Below, piece after piece: positions 36,488-48,001 of a stretch of DNA of 64,000 bases. The stretch is from contig NC_031475.1 of NCBI RefSeq assembly GCF_000006565.2, positions 1,571,535-1,635,534 on the forward strand, given 5' to 3'. The position numbers and the translations under genes were made by a program. Each line of letters begins with the position of its first letter. Within the stretch, counting starts at the first letter, position 1. The notes beneath the pieces were generated by a model that had not been told where the DNA came from, did no database searches, and saw only the letters and a program-made list of their open reading frames with translations. This stretch comes from Toxoplasma gondii ME49. Its lineage: Eukaryota; Apicomplexa; Conoidasida; Eucoccidiorida; Sarcocystidae.

Positions 36488-37649
36488 CAGATATGACGGA
36501 TGCGGGAGGGATGAGAATAGTTCTAACGGGAGGTCTCTTGGCAGTAAAAAGTCACAGGAGCCTAGGATGCTTTACGGTATCGAGCCGACAGGCCATGGCT
36601 CGATACAGCACCTGGTTGCCGATAAAAATCGGAGCGGCGAACTACAGGAAATGAGATGGAAAAAACGAAGCTTCGTAGAGCGAAAACGTGGTAACAGCTG
36701 CAATGTTTGAGGCTGAATCCACATACTCGGTCCGAACTGAGCGGATACATGCGATCCCTCGACAAGATGTTAACCGCCGGGGCCTCGACACGATCGAACT
36801 GCTTTTACAAAGATTCACTAGTGTGCGCCAGATCATCTGTCTGGCACGCGGCATCGAAAGTGAAAACAATACGCCGCTTCTACCTCCCTGGAAATGATAA
36901 TAGATGGTCGCTGCCAGTTGCCCCGCGAAACGCCAAGGTTTAATACCGGGGAAAGAGACACGGAAATGCATGCGAACCCTGTCTCAAGTGGAAGTGCATT
37001 ATAACATTGCACGACCCGCCCAGGCCGGTGCACACGTGGTCAGGAAAAAATGATTCCTGAAAGCAGATGCGCCGGTTGGTTCCGTATCATACTGAGGACG
37101 GCCTGTTAGAAAGTGATGCGCTGGCTGCCAGGTTGCCAGGTAAAAGACTCAAGCAGTAGCATGCAGCTGCGCGTGTCTTCGCGCGACCGAAAGAACTGCA
37201 GGTCGTCGGGTCGCCATGCAGCAAAGCGAAATTGTATGATGTTCATCTGCATCTGAGAAAGCTGGGGTTTTGATAAGGGATAATGAATTACACATTTTCT
37301 ACGAATAATGGTTTCTGTTGTGTATGAGTCTTACTTCAGAGTCCGTGTACGTTTGGCTCACCTACACTGCAGCAGTGGGCGGTTCCAACAACTCCGTCTC
37401 GCTGCGACAGTACGCGTTTCGAGCAGACTAACGTCAGGAAGGAGACTCCCAAAGTGCATATCATGATATATGTGTAACCTTTGAGTCAAGTAGGGAGAAA
37501 CCGTCAAGATTAATTGTGTCCATCGGGGTTCCACTACAGTATATCACTTGCCAATGGTCATTAAGCAATCTGATCTATCCTGCAGCATTGTTCGAACGCG
37601 CAGCACCATAGCTCTCTACATTGAACATACGAACTAACATCCGCATGCT
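36488..37649. other. Upstream region of the Rab3GAP-like gene
   Basis: About 1.2 kb next to the Rab3GAP-like start codon; presumably its promoter and 5' UTR. Frames here are short and lack conserved motifs. From 37230 onward the composition is more AT-rich (for example gataagggataatgaattac). Confidence 0.35.
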
Positions 37650-38089
37650 TCAATCCTTCTGCATATTCCCACCCATTAGCATGAGACCTGATCTCATGTC
37701 ACAAGTTTTCCCACTGCATAAGCGACTGGTGGATAGTGGGAGTCGCGGAATGCTGGAGAAATAATAGCGAGTCGTTTTCTCTGACACGTTTTTTCCTTAT
37801 CACGGCCAGATGACAGTTGAAAGAATTAGAGCAGCTTGTGAATGTAGCATTCTCTTGTCCGCACTCGACAGTTCCCTGTGGCATACGCACCGTTGCGACT
37901 CGCGGACTGTTGTTGTTGTGCTTCCACAGCCTTCAGAGTTTTCTTTTCTTCATGGATCTCTCTCCGTTTCTTTCGCTCGTACCACCTGACTTTCTGTTGG
38001 GCGGCTGATGCCTTCGTGTCGCCAGATACACCTCCCAGAAGAAGTGATCCAATCCTCATTAGCTTGTTGGGCGACAGTAATGAGGTCAT
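37650..38089 (-). CDS. Candidate small basic protein (about 114 aa, 2 exons)
   Basis: ATG at 38089 opens a 66-codon exon that ends AACG|gtgcgt at 37891. It reads MTSLLSPNKLMRIGSLLLGG, then a charged helical segment KVRWYERKKRREIHEEKK and a Gln run (QQQQ). This looks like a real exon: a short amphipathic or mitochondrial-type N-terminus followed by a basic coiled-coil-like helix. A possible second exon 37795-37650 joins in phase and ends in a stop, but its acceptor (gtgataag) is weak and its sequence is undistinguished. Function unknown; a small mitochondrial or nuclear protein would fit. Confidence 0.35.
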
Positions 38090-38988
38090 CCGTGTCGCTG
38101 TTGAATAGCATCAAGTACTATGGACTGCGCCTACCGTCATAGAAAAAAACTTGACACCGCTGTTTACGGTTGACAGGACATTGGGATAACAACAGACGGT
38201 AATCAATCGTCTCTGTAAATTCTAGTATACGGAAAAGCTGAAAAGATACGTCAAAGATATTCATGCGGACCGAAGACGCGTGCTACTCTTGACACCAATT
38301 CTCCGTCGTTCTCCCCCCACATTTGATTGATTCAGCTATACTTGGTGGACGACCCCATCTGCAACTAGGCATTCGACTGTCAGCGGCGCCCCTGGTGTTG
38401 CCCAGCAGAGCACACTGCTCGGAACTGTCTACACTTTTTGGAGCACAGTTTGTCTGAAACGCAAAACCGATGTTTGCTTCAGGAAAAGGGTCCCGAAACA
38501 ATCGTGTGACCGTTCTTGCGCCGCATTCAATCGAATAACTCGGAGACAGTATCGACCCACGCTCAGCTGCAGCTGAACAAGCCTTGGTTTTCGTTTCCCT
38601 TCAGTGCCAGGCATGCTCTGCCTGCACAGGGCCTGCTTGTCATGAAAGAACGGGAGCGCTGCAGTTCACGCAATCGAGCCATGCGCCGTTTCGAGAGAGC
38701 GTTACCAGTGTGTCGAGCTTCTGGGGCAGACCTGGCTTCGGAGCCAGTTCCGCTCTGAAAAGCTGCGTTGTCGCTGCTCTGTAAGCTGGAGAACACTTTC
38801 CTGTAACTTACACAATACGCTGAGAAAACGTGTTTCGCCTCACTACTGTCAGCGGTTTCAACCTGAAGGACATTGATCTATTTTGGGTGCCTTCATTGTT
38901 TTTTTAGCCTGAGCCAGTAACTACGCGCCGATTTCCTAGTTCTCAAAATGCACAGTTCTGTATTGGTGTACGTTTCATAAACCGCAGT
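38090..38988. other. Intergenic stretch
   Basis: About 900 bases. An 80-codon frame at 38516-38758 (+) is overlapped by a 77-codon frame on the other strand, and neither has features. The 200 bases before 38989 are likely promoter/5' UTR of the signal-peptide gene that follows. Confidence 0.35.
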
Positions 38989-39852
38989 ATGTCAGTTACG
39001 ATGACGTTCCTGTCCGCTGCCGCGCTCCTCTTAGGAACGGTGGTCCTCCTGTCGTGTTTCTGTTACGCTCGGGCATTTCAGACCTCGAGGACGAGACTGC
39101 GGACATCAAGTTTTTATTTAAAGCGGAAAATAGTATAGTTGTTGTACATCACAAACAAAGAACAGCACGCACACGTTACAGCACCGCCACCAGTTCGTTA
39201 CGCTCAAAACGCTACGCTTCCCACTGTCAGTCAGCAAGTTCAGTAGGTGGACCGTACGAAGTTCTGAAGGTGGCTGGTGTAAACATTGTATCCTCACATT
39301 GCGAAAGGTTTGTCCTTTCTGCTGCTTTGAAGTGGTCATGCCACGTGCTTGACGGAACACACACCAGGGTACCAATACGTGGACGGCAGGGAGCCTGCCC
39401 ATACGCCACCTACCTCTGTAGTCCATTGCTCGTCGCCTTCTTCGCAATGCGGCAACCAGCACTTCCCATTACTCACACACGTCAGACTGTTCTCCTCCGG
39501 ATAAGGAAATAGGAAATCGGTGGCATTGGGGGATCGGTGACGGAAAATCTCCTGACAATACCAGGCCACAATCTATTGTGACGTCTCCTTTACCATAAGA
39601 TAGACTTCCTTCTTCGGCGGACTGCACGCCAACCTTTTGTTGCAGACGACCAGCAATAAACAATTGGGACGGAATCTGCGTTACCTTGCTGTGCAGCCTG
39701 TTCGCGGAATTACACCGGGACTGGCAGTGACGCTCTACTGTCCAAAAAGGAGCCTGTCTCTTCCGCCCGATCCACTCAGTAGCACAACAAAGGCAATGCT
39801 GGGGAGGAGGACTAACTCAAGGCCAACGGTCCTGCAGTCTTATCCTCTCTAG
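38989..39852 (+). CDS. Predicted secreted small protein (2 exons, about 116 aa)
   Basis: ATG at 38989 starts a strong signal peptide: MSVTMTFLSAAALLLGTVV, then LLSCFCYARA with a good cleavage context, followed by a basic segment. Exon 1 most likely runs to 39132 (AAAATA|gtatag) or stops at 39138 if unspliced. Exon 2, 39646-39852, follows a clear acceptor (ccttttgttgcag) and reads RYLAVQPVRGITPGLAVTL and CPKRSLSLPPDPLSST to a TAG at 39850-39852. Joined in phase this is 351 nt. No domain is recognised; export through the ER is expected, with dense-granule or other secretory fate as inference. Its stop codon interlocks with that of the convergent minus-strand gene. The donor is non-ideal, so an extra exon is possible. 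Confidence 0.5.
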
Positions 39853-42049
39853 TCCTCCTCAGCGATAAAAAAGCGCCACGGACCGGCTCGTATATGGCTA
39901 CCGGTACTCTGCTCGTCTTCAAGGCGCCCGCCTTCTCTGGTAGAACCAGGAGGGAGAGGACGACATTGCTTGCCTTCACTTGCTGGTTGTTGTCCCCTTT
40001 CCGGAACAACTATTGATCCTTCGGCATTCACGTTTTTCCAACTCTGATATCCTTCCTGATCACCTTGTTGCGGTACCGCGCGACCGCAGGCTTCTAAGGG
40101 CTCAGTTGAACCGTCTGCAAAAGCTTGTGAGTTGCTACGATGATCTTCCACGTGTTCATCGCCGAACGGGAACTGCCTGCTTCGAACGTTGGCGCCGTGA
40201 GATTGCTGTCCAGTTGCGTTGGGTGGCATCGCTTCTGTACTTCCACCTGGCATCTGTTGTAGAAGCCTTCTAGGTTCTGGATTACCATGAGTATTGTGCC
40301 CTCGTTCGTCGGACAACGTTGGCATTTTCACCTTGGGATTGTTGGACTCCTCAGACTTCGAATCTCTCCACGCAACGTCTTCGTGATCGACTTCTTCCTC
40401 GGAGACTCCTGGCAGTCGTGGCAGCAGCGGCGCATCTGTACCAAACTGGTACTTTGGCCCTGTGGTATATCGGCGAAGACCAAGAGCAACAGCAATCCGG
40501 GGACGGTGTCTTTCACTGTAAGGAGAACCACCTGGTGGCTCGACGCCCTCCGTTGATGCTGGAACTTCTTCAGGCAGCTCATACTTCGGCATGAGGCCGC
40601 TTTCTTTTGATGGCGACACACCTGTCTCTTCTGTCTGTTCGGTCTCTTCAGACTTTTCCCATGGTTCGGTTTCGGAAGAAGCAGCCGCATCCCTCACCGA
40701 CAGACCTGCCTTTTCGGGCCGCACTAAACGGTCCTCTGCCGCCTCTCTCGGCAGCCGCCACCACACTTCTGGCGGATGTGTCTCGGCCTTTACTGGCACA
40801 GTGGTTGCCATCGTCGAAGTAGTCGTCGTCTGAGCTGGAGCAGCTGTGACTTTTGCACGTTCCTTTCCTGTAACAGCGTGCCTGTCGGCTCCACGGAGAT
40901 GCCGAGCAAGGGTGCTCTGTGAGGATGGCACTGAGTCACGTACGATGGCCGCCTGTGATGGTTGCTGCGCTCTGATTCCATCGCCGTCATGCGTATCCAT
41001 CTTCCGTCTGGCTTCTTTGGATGCAGCTTTCTGCTGGTCGATGTCTGACGCTCCTGCATCCGTTGCAACGGCGTAGGTCGCGCCTTCACGTTGAGACCTC
41101 CGCTCCTTCTGCAAGCCACTAGGCAACGTTGTATCATGGTCTGCCTTCTGTTCTCCGCTCACAACAGTGGTCTCGCACCTCAACCAATCCTGCTCCACGA
41201 ATTAAAAAACAACACAAACCACCAACCTCGAAATCACATCCAGTTGTCTGAAAGCCGCAGTCGGAACGAATGGAACATTTAGTGGTAAACAGCGTCTATT
41301 TGGGACAACATTTGTGTACGGATATATCACTGCGTCGGCTTCCGACTTTCAGAAAACACTCACTGCGACTTTATTCCAGAGTCCTTTTGGGGTGCTCGCT
41401 ACTCTCCACAACAGGCTCCTCTGTGGAGGACCGGGGTTTGCATCTCCACGGCTGCCGGCCTTCTCTGAAAACATCGCACAAGGCATATCATCACTTCCAC
41501 GTGTCTGTCTCACTGTTTTCGATGATCTAGAGCACCCCTCTTCTCAGTGCGACAAGCAGGTGGTTCAGTCCAGCATTCTTCACGCTGCTACCCTGTTACG
41601 TGGTCCAGCATGACGTTGAAGCCGCGGATGATCACTCTTTATTTTCGGAAGTTTGTAACAGGTGTCGCTCACAGGTGATTCATGGTTGCTCAGAGACGAA
41701 AGATGGCGTCTTTATCTGCTGTGACAAAATGAAGAGCGGATGTTCAGAACCATAGACAGTCTACTGTTTCTGGAGAATAACCACTGCCAGCGGCAAGTCG
41801 CCTCGGTTGTGTAGGAGGAGCCACTAGACGCGGAAACGCATATGCAAGACCAGACCAGCTGCACCGAGATCGCTCAGGCATTTTTATTGACTCCCACCTT
41901 CAATAACTCTCAGCTGATGCTTTCGGAACATGCCCACCGGCTGCCACAGACTCACTTGTGTCTGCCAATGGAGGAGACGCGATAGTATATACAGCCGCCA
42001 GAACAGCTAGCGAAAGGAAGAGTCGTTGGCAAAGAAACACTTGCCTCAT
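39849..42049 (-). CDS. Predicted secreted, disordered protein (3 exons, about 511 aa)
   Basis: Exons 42049-41956, 41464-41364 and 41189-39849 join in phase (1536 nt). Exon 1 encodes a signal peptide (MRQVFLCQRLFLSLAVLAAV) with a cleavage zone near SPPLADT and ends at a textbook donor (ACAA|gtgagt). Exon 2 (after gatgttttcag) contains RSLLWRVASTPKGLW. Exon 3 encodes about 445 hydrophilic residues rich in E, S, P, T and Q, without membrane segment or known domain. An RRLLQ motif at about residues 372-376 resembles the RRLxx site (TEXEL) cut by the Golgi protease ASP5 in Toxoplasma exported proteins. Signal peptide plus long disorder is typical of dense-granule effectors, so that is the favoured but unproven class. 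The exon 3 acceptor could be gag or cag, a one-residue difference. Confidence 0.65.
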
Positions 42050-44090
42050 TGTGAAAGTTGAGACACAACGTGACGGATAGTAGACAAGCGGATCCTCAAA
42101 GCCCTTCTTGTGCCACAGTTCAAGCCGTGTCTTTCCGCCCGGTCAAAGCACAGCTGAGGACAGGCTGAGGCGCACACGCCGACTGTAATGACGCAACCTG
42201 GCAGCTGATTGCTAGTGCTTAGGTTCCAGAAACGCGAACTAACGCTGAAGAACAACTTGACGTGGCAGTTGTTGGTGAGGGCTTGTCTCATGTCTCTTCG
42301 TGGAATATCGCTGTGCGTGGGCGTTGGAACGGAGACAGCTGCGGGGCGAGGTACTGGCAAAACCGAGGGCGTCACCGGTGTCGATGTCGCCTCCGCTCAT
42401 TTGCGGCGTCGGAATGTTGCAGCGACAACGGAGCACAGTCAAAAAAGTCGAATGGTCTGCTTTTGAGCTCGTGTGATCAGGTGAAGCCTACGCAGTGTCT
42501 GGCCCTCCGTACCCGTTCATCACAAGTGCTCTTTGTCGTTCCGCGCTGAGACATCAGCCCGCTGGTCATGACGCTGGAGACACCACGAGCGCGGCTCGAT
42601 AAGCATAACTGTACAAAACTGCCGAGCGCAAGAGTCAAGAATGAAATAGAAGTGGAAGGTACGTGGCTGTCGTTGGCAAGATCCTTGGAATGGGGCGTCC
42701 ACAGCTCAACGGCAAGGCAGGGTCAGTTTCTTCGATAACACCGTGACCTCAACTCTGTCTAGCAAGGGCTGAGAGGCAGGAGCACGCGTAGAACGATCGG
42801 CTCTGATGGAAGGCCCGCGACTGCGTGACATCTCGCGCTCACAACGGGGCGGGACCGGGAAGGATGCCAACTCTCTATTCAGGGATATGGCGCTGCGTGC
42901 ACTTCGCATTCGCTGCACACACTGTACACTGTGGGCAGAGGTGCTTGTATGAAACCAAAACACAGCCGTACATGCCTGAACTCGTTGTGACCAGCGGCGC
43001 TCCCTCCGGTAGAAACGTACGAAATCGTTACTTGATCGGAAACTAGAGGATGTGCTCAGGCGGCGGCCAAATCGTGTACAGATTGTCGTCTTTACGCAAC
43101 TAAGACTGTCATGGACCATTTGTACGCCGTCGCTTCACTATTAGGCTGTGGTTGCCGATGTTTAGGTACCCCCATGGTACCGGGTACCTCCATTGCCTAC
43201 CGCGTGGGGCGAAAGTGCCACTACATCGATGAATGGTGGTAACGAGGGTCAAACCAAGGATTTATGACAGTAACTGAACACGTGGAAGTGATGCGTCCCC
43301 GTGGTTCACATGAAAAGTCCTTCAGCAAAAAGGTAGAAGCTAAACAAAAGATCCCTAAGACAATTCAGGGTACTCTCACCCCTGTGGTTTCCTTTGTATC
43401 GCGAAAACGAAGCAGAAGGAAGAGGAACTTAATCGGAGGTGTAGGCGCATGTGCCAAGCATATTCTAGAGTGGCTCCTCGCTCGTACTCCATTATTTTCA
43501 CTTCTCTCTTCTGTCAACGTTGCTGCTACCCAGCATGGGTATTTCCTGTGTGCGGGATAGAATCGGAAGACGGGGTATCCTGTCTCCCCAGAAGCAGGTA
43601 GAGCAGCGGGAAGTGGGACGTGTTAACGTAGAGACGCCGAGTGGTTGAAGAGAGTGTGTCTACTGCCGATCTCAACTTGCTTAGACAATGAGGCAATGAG
43701 GGCGACTTGTGTTTGCAGCGTAATGCAGATGGAGTCGTCTTGCTTTGAGCGTGTGACGTCAATCGACTACGCTCGCGGCGGCAAATTGTGATCAATTTGG
43801 ACCGTCGGATATTGAAGTTAATCACGAATATGACATACCGCACTGCGTTCAATCAAACAAGTTTGCTTAATGATTTTTGCGTCAACGCCACAGAAATGTT
43901 GCATTCTTTTATATTCGTCCAGAATACGAACCAATCGCCATAAGTTCTTTCCTGGGCAGCGATGAATTTTGTATGTTCGGTGCGTGGTGAGTACCATTCG
44001 GTAACAGTTGGCAGCATGAGAGAAGCCGGCATTCCGGCGAAGCGCATTTGCTTCTCGTCCCAACCCCCCACAGCTTTACCGGAATGGGCA
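42050..44090. other. Intergenic region upstream of the secreted-protein gene
   Basis: About 2 kb between the WD40 gene stop and the start of the secreted-protein gene, both on the minus strand. It should hold the promoter of the latter. Frames at 43264-43560 (+), 43119-42706 (-) and 42375-42046 (-) exceed 95 codons but have no conserved motif. The last one overlaps the secreted-protein start codon by four bases and is probably 5' UTR. Confidence 0.35.
43165..43188. repeat. Short inverted repeat with three GGTACC sites
   Basis: Seven-base arms GGTACCC (43165-43171) and GGGTACC (43182-43188) flank a 10-base loop that itself contains CCATGG and GGTACC. It could form a small hairpin. No coding context is evident; any role is unknown. 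Confidence 0.6.
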
Positions 44091-47000
44091 TCACTTTACA
44101 TGAAATCGGTCATTCCAGGGAGGTCTGTCATTTGCGAAACTGTTTTCCCGCCGATCGCCATGGGTCCGCACGGGTTTCTCCCTCTGGCAAGAGCTGCTAC
44201 TGGTGAGCTGCCGGTGGCAGTGGCTTAGCGGCTTGACTTCTCTGTTCTGCTTCTCCCATATGGACATATCCTTGCATACGCGGTCCAACACCTCGTCTAC
44301 AACTGCATCGACGCCAGTCTTTATGACCTGTTGTCTTTGGCGGTCGCCCGCAGTTTGTTTGAGACTACGGTGCATGCAGTCAGTTTTCCCCTCATACCTG
44401 TTGTGACGGAAAGGTGGCGGGCCTTCACTGGCATTTCGAGTCTGTAACGTAGGGTAAGGCGGGTGCTCGTAGTCAGGCGCACCAATCCGGGGTTCTACTG
44501 GCCAATTAGGATCCGATAGGGACGAAAACGGGAAGTCGTAACCTGACCAATTACCGTCTGGCATACAGCGGTGCCGCAGCATTTCCAAGTACGCGCAGCG
44601 CTGCGAGGCATGGGCGGCCGCAATATCAGTGGTGGTCGGTACTGCTACTTCTTGCAGTTCCCAAAGGTGACACATAGTATCATTGCAACAGCTGGCAAAG
44701 ATAGGCCGCCCCATCACAACCTCTGAAGGGACTTCCTGAATCCAGAGGGGACCTCGGTTGCCGTCCAGGTCGTACACGAGACGAACTCGCAGTCTTTGCT
44801 GTATACTGTCTGTCTTGTCTGGAACGTGTATACATTCGAGAAACAGGATGCTGCCTTTGTCCGTGCCCACGCATAGGACCATCCTTTTGTAGGGGGCCTC
44901 TTGAGTGGCTCCATCAATGCAGGACAGCAGCGACGGTGGTGGAACTGGAGAAGGATCGTGAGTATTGTCTTCGGCGGTTGTGCTGAGTCGCGCTTCTTCT
45001 GGGGGATTAATCCAGTGAACGGACGTGATCGCGTCCTCAGGTTTCACACCCAGTTCCATCAGTGTGGCATGTATTTGGCATCCAGGGTAATTCTCTGCAT
45101 CCGGCTGAAGGCTTATTAGGGCAATTTGGCTCTTTGTGTCTGCAGATGCTGCAGCGAGGATAATAACTTGCTGATCATTTATGTGTTGTGGAGTTGCGGC
45201 CAGTGCATGAAAAGCTCCGGGAAGAGCTCGGACTGAATGGACAGATACGTCGAAGTGATGAGTGTACTGTGGTTCGACAACGATCACATTAAAAATTAGA
45301 ATTCCTTCCGTTGGTGAAACTGCTGCAACATGGAACACGTCAGCGTTTGGGGGGGCCCTTGGGTGCAGCAGTATGTCTGGGAGGAGGATAGCATCCTCAA
45401 CGGGGGCTTGAACGTCTGAAAGCCATGGGACGGTCAGGTAGGAGAAGCAATTGTCATACAGGGCGCTCCACACCGCCAGGCGGCTTTGTTTGCCTGTAAA
45501 TGCACGAAACACTCGTACACATAATTGCGTTTGTGTCGCATGCTCTGTCATTTATATTCTGCGTCTTTCTGAGGTCATTCATGCCTGTCTGCCTTGAAGG
45601 CTGTCCTGGAGGGTACACGCAATGATTTGGGGTGGAGGTGAGCTGGAAGTACGAGTGATTTTCATTCATGCTCACCGACGGCCATGACAGAGCGACCTCC
45701 TCCGCTTACGAGTAGAGTTTGTACTTCTTGCCCGAAATACACTGCATTCCATCATCAACAAACAAGATTCTGCAGGGGCGGATGTGGAATTGTGTGGCAG
45801 CAGTGTATCAAGTGGAGAACCTGAAACGTGTCATTCTGCTGCCCACATTAAGCCAACGTTCTGCATGGTGGGGAGGACGATTTACGGTGCGTGCTTCGCT
45901 AGTGTAGCAAAGAAGCGTAGTGAAGTGCGACTAAGGCAGATATATTGAGATTACGAGGATACTCAAGCCCGAGAGTATTGTGCTTACAGCATATACAACT
46001 GTCTTCGTCACCTGTCTGTGATTATGTGTGCCGTTCACGAAGCTCCATGTGTATGAAGAATTGAGGTCGGCAGACGGGTGATGTTTCCGCTGGTACGGAA
46101 GAGCAGGCTTACGGCAGTCAATCTGGATCATCTCCGTCATGTTGCGAATGAGCCATCGACGTAAATGTCCATCCTGAAAATATAACGGAGAACCCATGAG
46201 AGTCAGTAGTGTTCCTTTTCGTTCAACAAGTCAAAAGCTTCGATTGAGCGTAATTATAATTTCTTCCAGGCAACGCAGAAACTGAGCATCAGTTTCATCC
46301 TCCACATGTCACCATACCTACATCAAATGCGCCATAGAGAATTTGCTCTCCGAATCCGTTCTGTGGTCCGAAATGCATCGATCTGACTATGCCTGTAGCA
46401 CCAGGAAAGCAGGCGCACGATTACCCAGTTACGCTTGCAAGGGTCAACGAGCTACTGTGATATTCACACGTCACAAACTTCGCCCACGCGCCACTGCCGT
46501 CGCTTGTGCCTGTGAATCTTAACCCTGTGTTTGGAACTTGCTAGTTGAGGAGGGCTTATATCGGCAATAGGTACTGTTATACACCGCGTAATGGTGCGCA
46601 GTTTTTCTTTTACCGATTAGCTCAGATGGTGCAGCCACAGAGGCTTCTGGCTGCGTGAGGTCAAAAAGGTAGACACCTCCAATCTCGACCCCGACTGCAA
46701 GCAGGGGTGCATCTTTCGAGAAAGCGAAGCAAGTCACCTTTGACGAAAATTCTGCAGACAAGGAGAAGAGTCCACAATTAGGCAACCTCGGTGTGCCTGC
46801 CTTGAGTGAGTTTGTAGTTAAGTGGGCTAGTGACAGGATACTACTTTTTCGGCATGCTAGGCGTTGAGCCTAGCTATGGTCTGGTTGCTTCCAGTACCTG
46901 CGGTTCCGGCAATATAGACGAGAACAGGACGGGTCTTCCCACCCCTGCCCCTTGCTTCTGTCTTCTCTGCTAACAGACTAGGCATGAGTGGTCAGCGAGG

Positions 47001-47183
47001 ATATACCAGAAAATGACTCTTACGCCTCTCCTTACCAAACGTATCGTAACGACTTGCTCGGTAGCTCGTGTTTGTTTCGAACAAATCCACGTCCAGTAGA
47101 GCTTTCGTTTCGTTGCCGTCAGACGGGGCTCCGTCGCCCTTGCGGGAAGATCCCGCTGATCTGTTCGATTTCTTGCCCGTCAT
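44091..47183 (-). CDS. WD40-repeat protein (4 exons, 642 aa)
   Basis: Exons 47183-47036, 46751-46585, 46173-46012 and 45542-44091 are phase-consistent (1929 nt). The start MTGKKSNRSAGSS is the first ATG of exon 1, which ends TTTG|gtaagg. WD-type blades appear as VTCFAFSKDAPLLAVGVEIGG with VYLFDLTQPEAS, then DGHLRRW, QSRLAVWSALYD, ADVFHVAAVSPTEG, MVLCVGTDKGSILFLE, and GRPIFASCCNDTMCHLWEL. The C-terminal 150 residues are polar, with a helical stretch (VDEVLDRVCKDMSIWEK). The blade LLAVGVEIGGVYLFDL followed by a late CCNDTMCHLWEL blade recalls dynein intermediate-chain-type WD proteins, including WDR60-like chains, but the identity is not secure. WD40 propellers act as protein-interaction platforms. 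The exon 2 donor (GCG|gtgtat) and exon 4 acceptor are the weaker borders. Confidence 0.7.
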
Positions 47184-47405
47184 GGTAACACAAGGATCAG
47201 TTGCAGTTCTTTACGCTTGCCCAGCAGTAATGCGACCAACGAAGCCCTCCATGCGACTTCCGTCAGCTTCCAGAAACGTCACTCAGCTTTAGATAATGAA
47301 CAGTGTAGATCCAGTAGACGCCTAGCTGCTTCAGTTCGTGGGGCGTCTTCCCATACATGGTCGGGGCAATAGGCCACGCAGTACGAGCGTAAAACAGTCA
47401 AAACA

Positions 47406-47712
47406 ATGACGAACCCTCGCCTTGAGGAAGTGATGAGTGACCTGTAGCATATGCTGGCAATCGGAAGCCATAGCCCGCCAGAGCATGTGTGGCTGTTCGT
47501 GTGGGAACATAGTTTAGAACAGCTGTGCAGTGCGCGTTACTTGCAGAACCCCAAGTGACAGTAAATCACAGTCGAATGTGGAACGTGATGAAGGACTGAT
47601 TACATCGATTTTAAATCCTAACCTGAAGCAGACCCTTCGATTCGGCAACAGCTTACGACTAGATTTCGTACGCATGCAGTGTGGGTCCGCTAGGTTAGGA
47701 GAGTGCAATTGA
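47406..47712 (+). CDS. Candidate very small protein (67 aa, 2 exons)
   Basis: Exon 47406-47443 starts MTNPRLEEVMSDL and joins in phase to 47547-47712 after gttacttgcag. The second exon reads SQSNVERDEGLITSILNPNL and RFGNSLRLDFVRMQCGS to a stop. The second exon looks genuine: a good acceptor and ordinary protein composition. The first exon's donor (CCT|gtagca) is weak, so the true 5' end may lie elsewhere. It lies head to head with the WD40 gene start at 47183. No family recognised. Confidence 0.35.
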
Positions 47713-47797
47713 AAATGCCAGGAAGTACAAGCGAACACATTCGCGCGACAGTGTTAGCAAATCCGATATTTTTCCTTGGTCGCAGGAAGAGATAGCG

Positions 47798-48001
47798 TCA
47801 CACCCAAAATTTTCGAAGTATCTCAACAATCTCCTCGACGTAGGCTGCATAAGCTGTCACTTGCAGGTGGTGATTTTTGAGAACAATGAGACGCCCGCCG
47901 CGCCGCCGCTTCTGAGCACTGCCAGTGACTCGGATGCAATCATTTGAGAGAACATCGTGATGTGTGTCTGTCTTCCCCGTGACGTGCAGCATCCAGGTCA
48001 T
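47798..48001 (-). CDS. Candidate very small protein or last exon (67 codons)
   Basis: A frame from ATG at 48001 to a stop at 47798-47800 reads MTWMLHVTGKTDTHHDVL, VTGSAQKRRRGGRLIVLKN and HHLQVTAYAAYVEEIVEIL. The alternation of beta-like segments followed by an amphipathic helix suggests a small folded domain, perhaps OB-like, and chance frames rarely read this well. It could instead be the terminal exon of a larger gene, since an acceptor-like sequence (ggaagacag) lies inside the first codons. No family recognised with confidence. Confidence 0.35.
   Translation of the reverse strand: MTWMLHVTGKTDTHHDVLSNDCIRVTGSAQKRRRGGRLIVLKNHHLQVTAYAAYVEEIVEILRKFWV

Noticed and set aside
42046..42375. 109-codon minus frame just upstream of the secreted-protein gene
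   Set aside because: Same strand as, and overlapping, the start codon of the secreted-protein gene; best explained as 5' UTR. No conserved motif.
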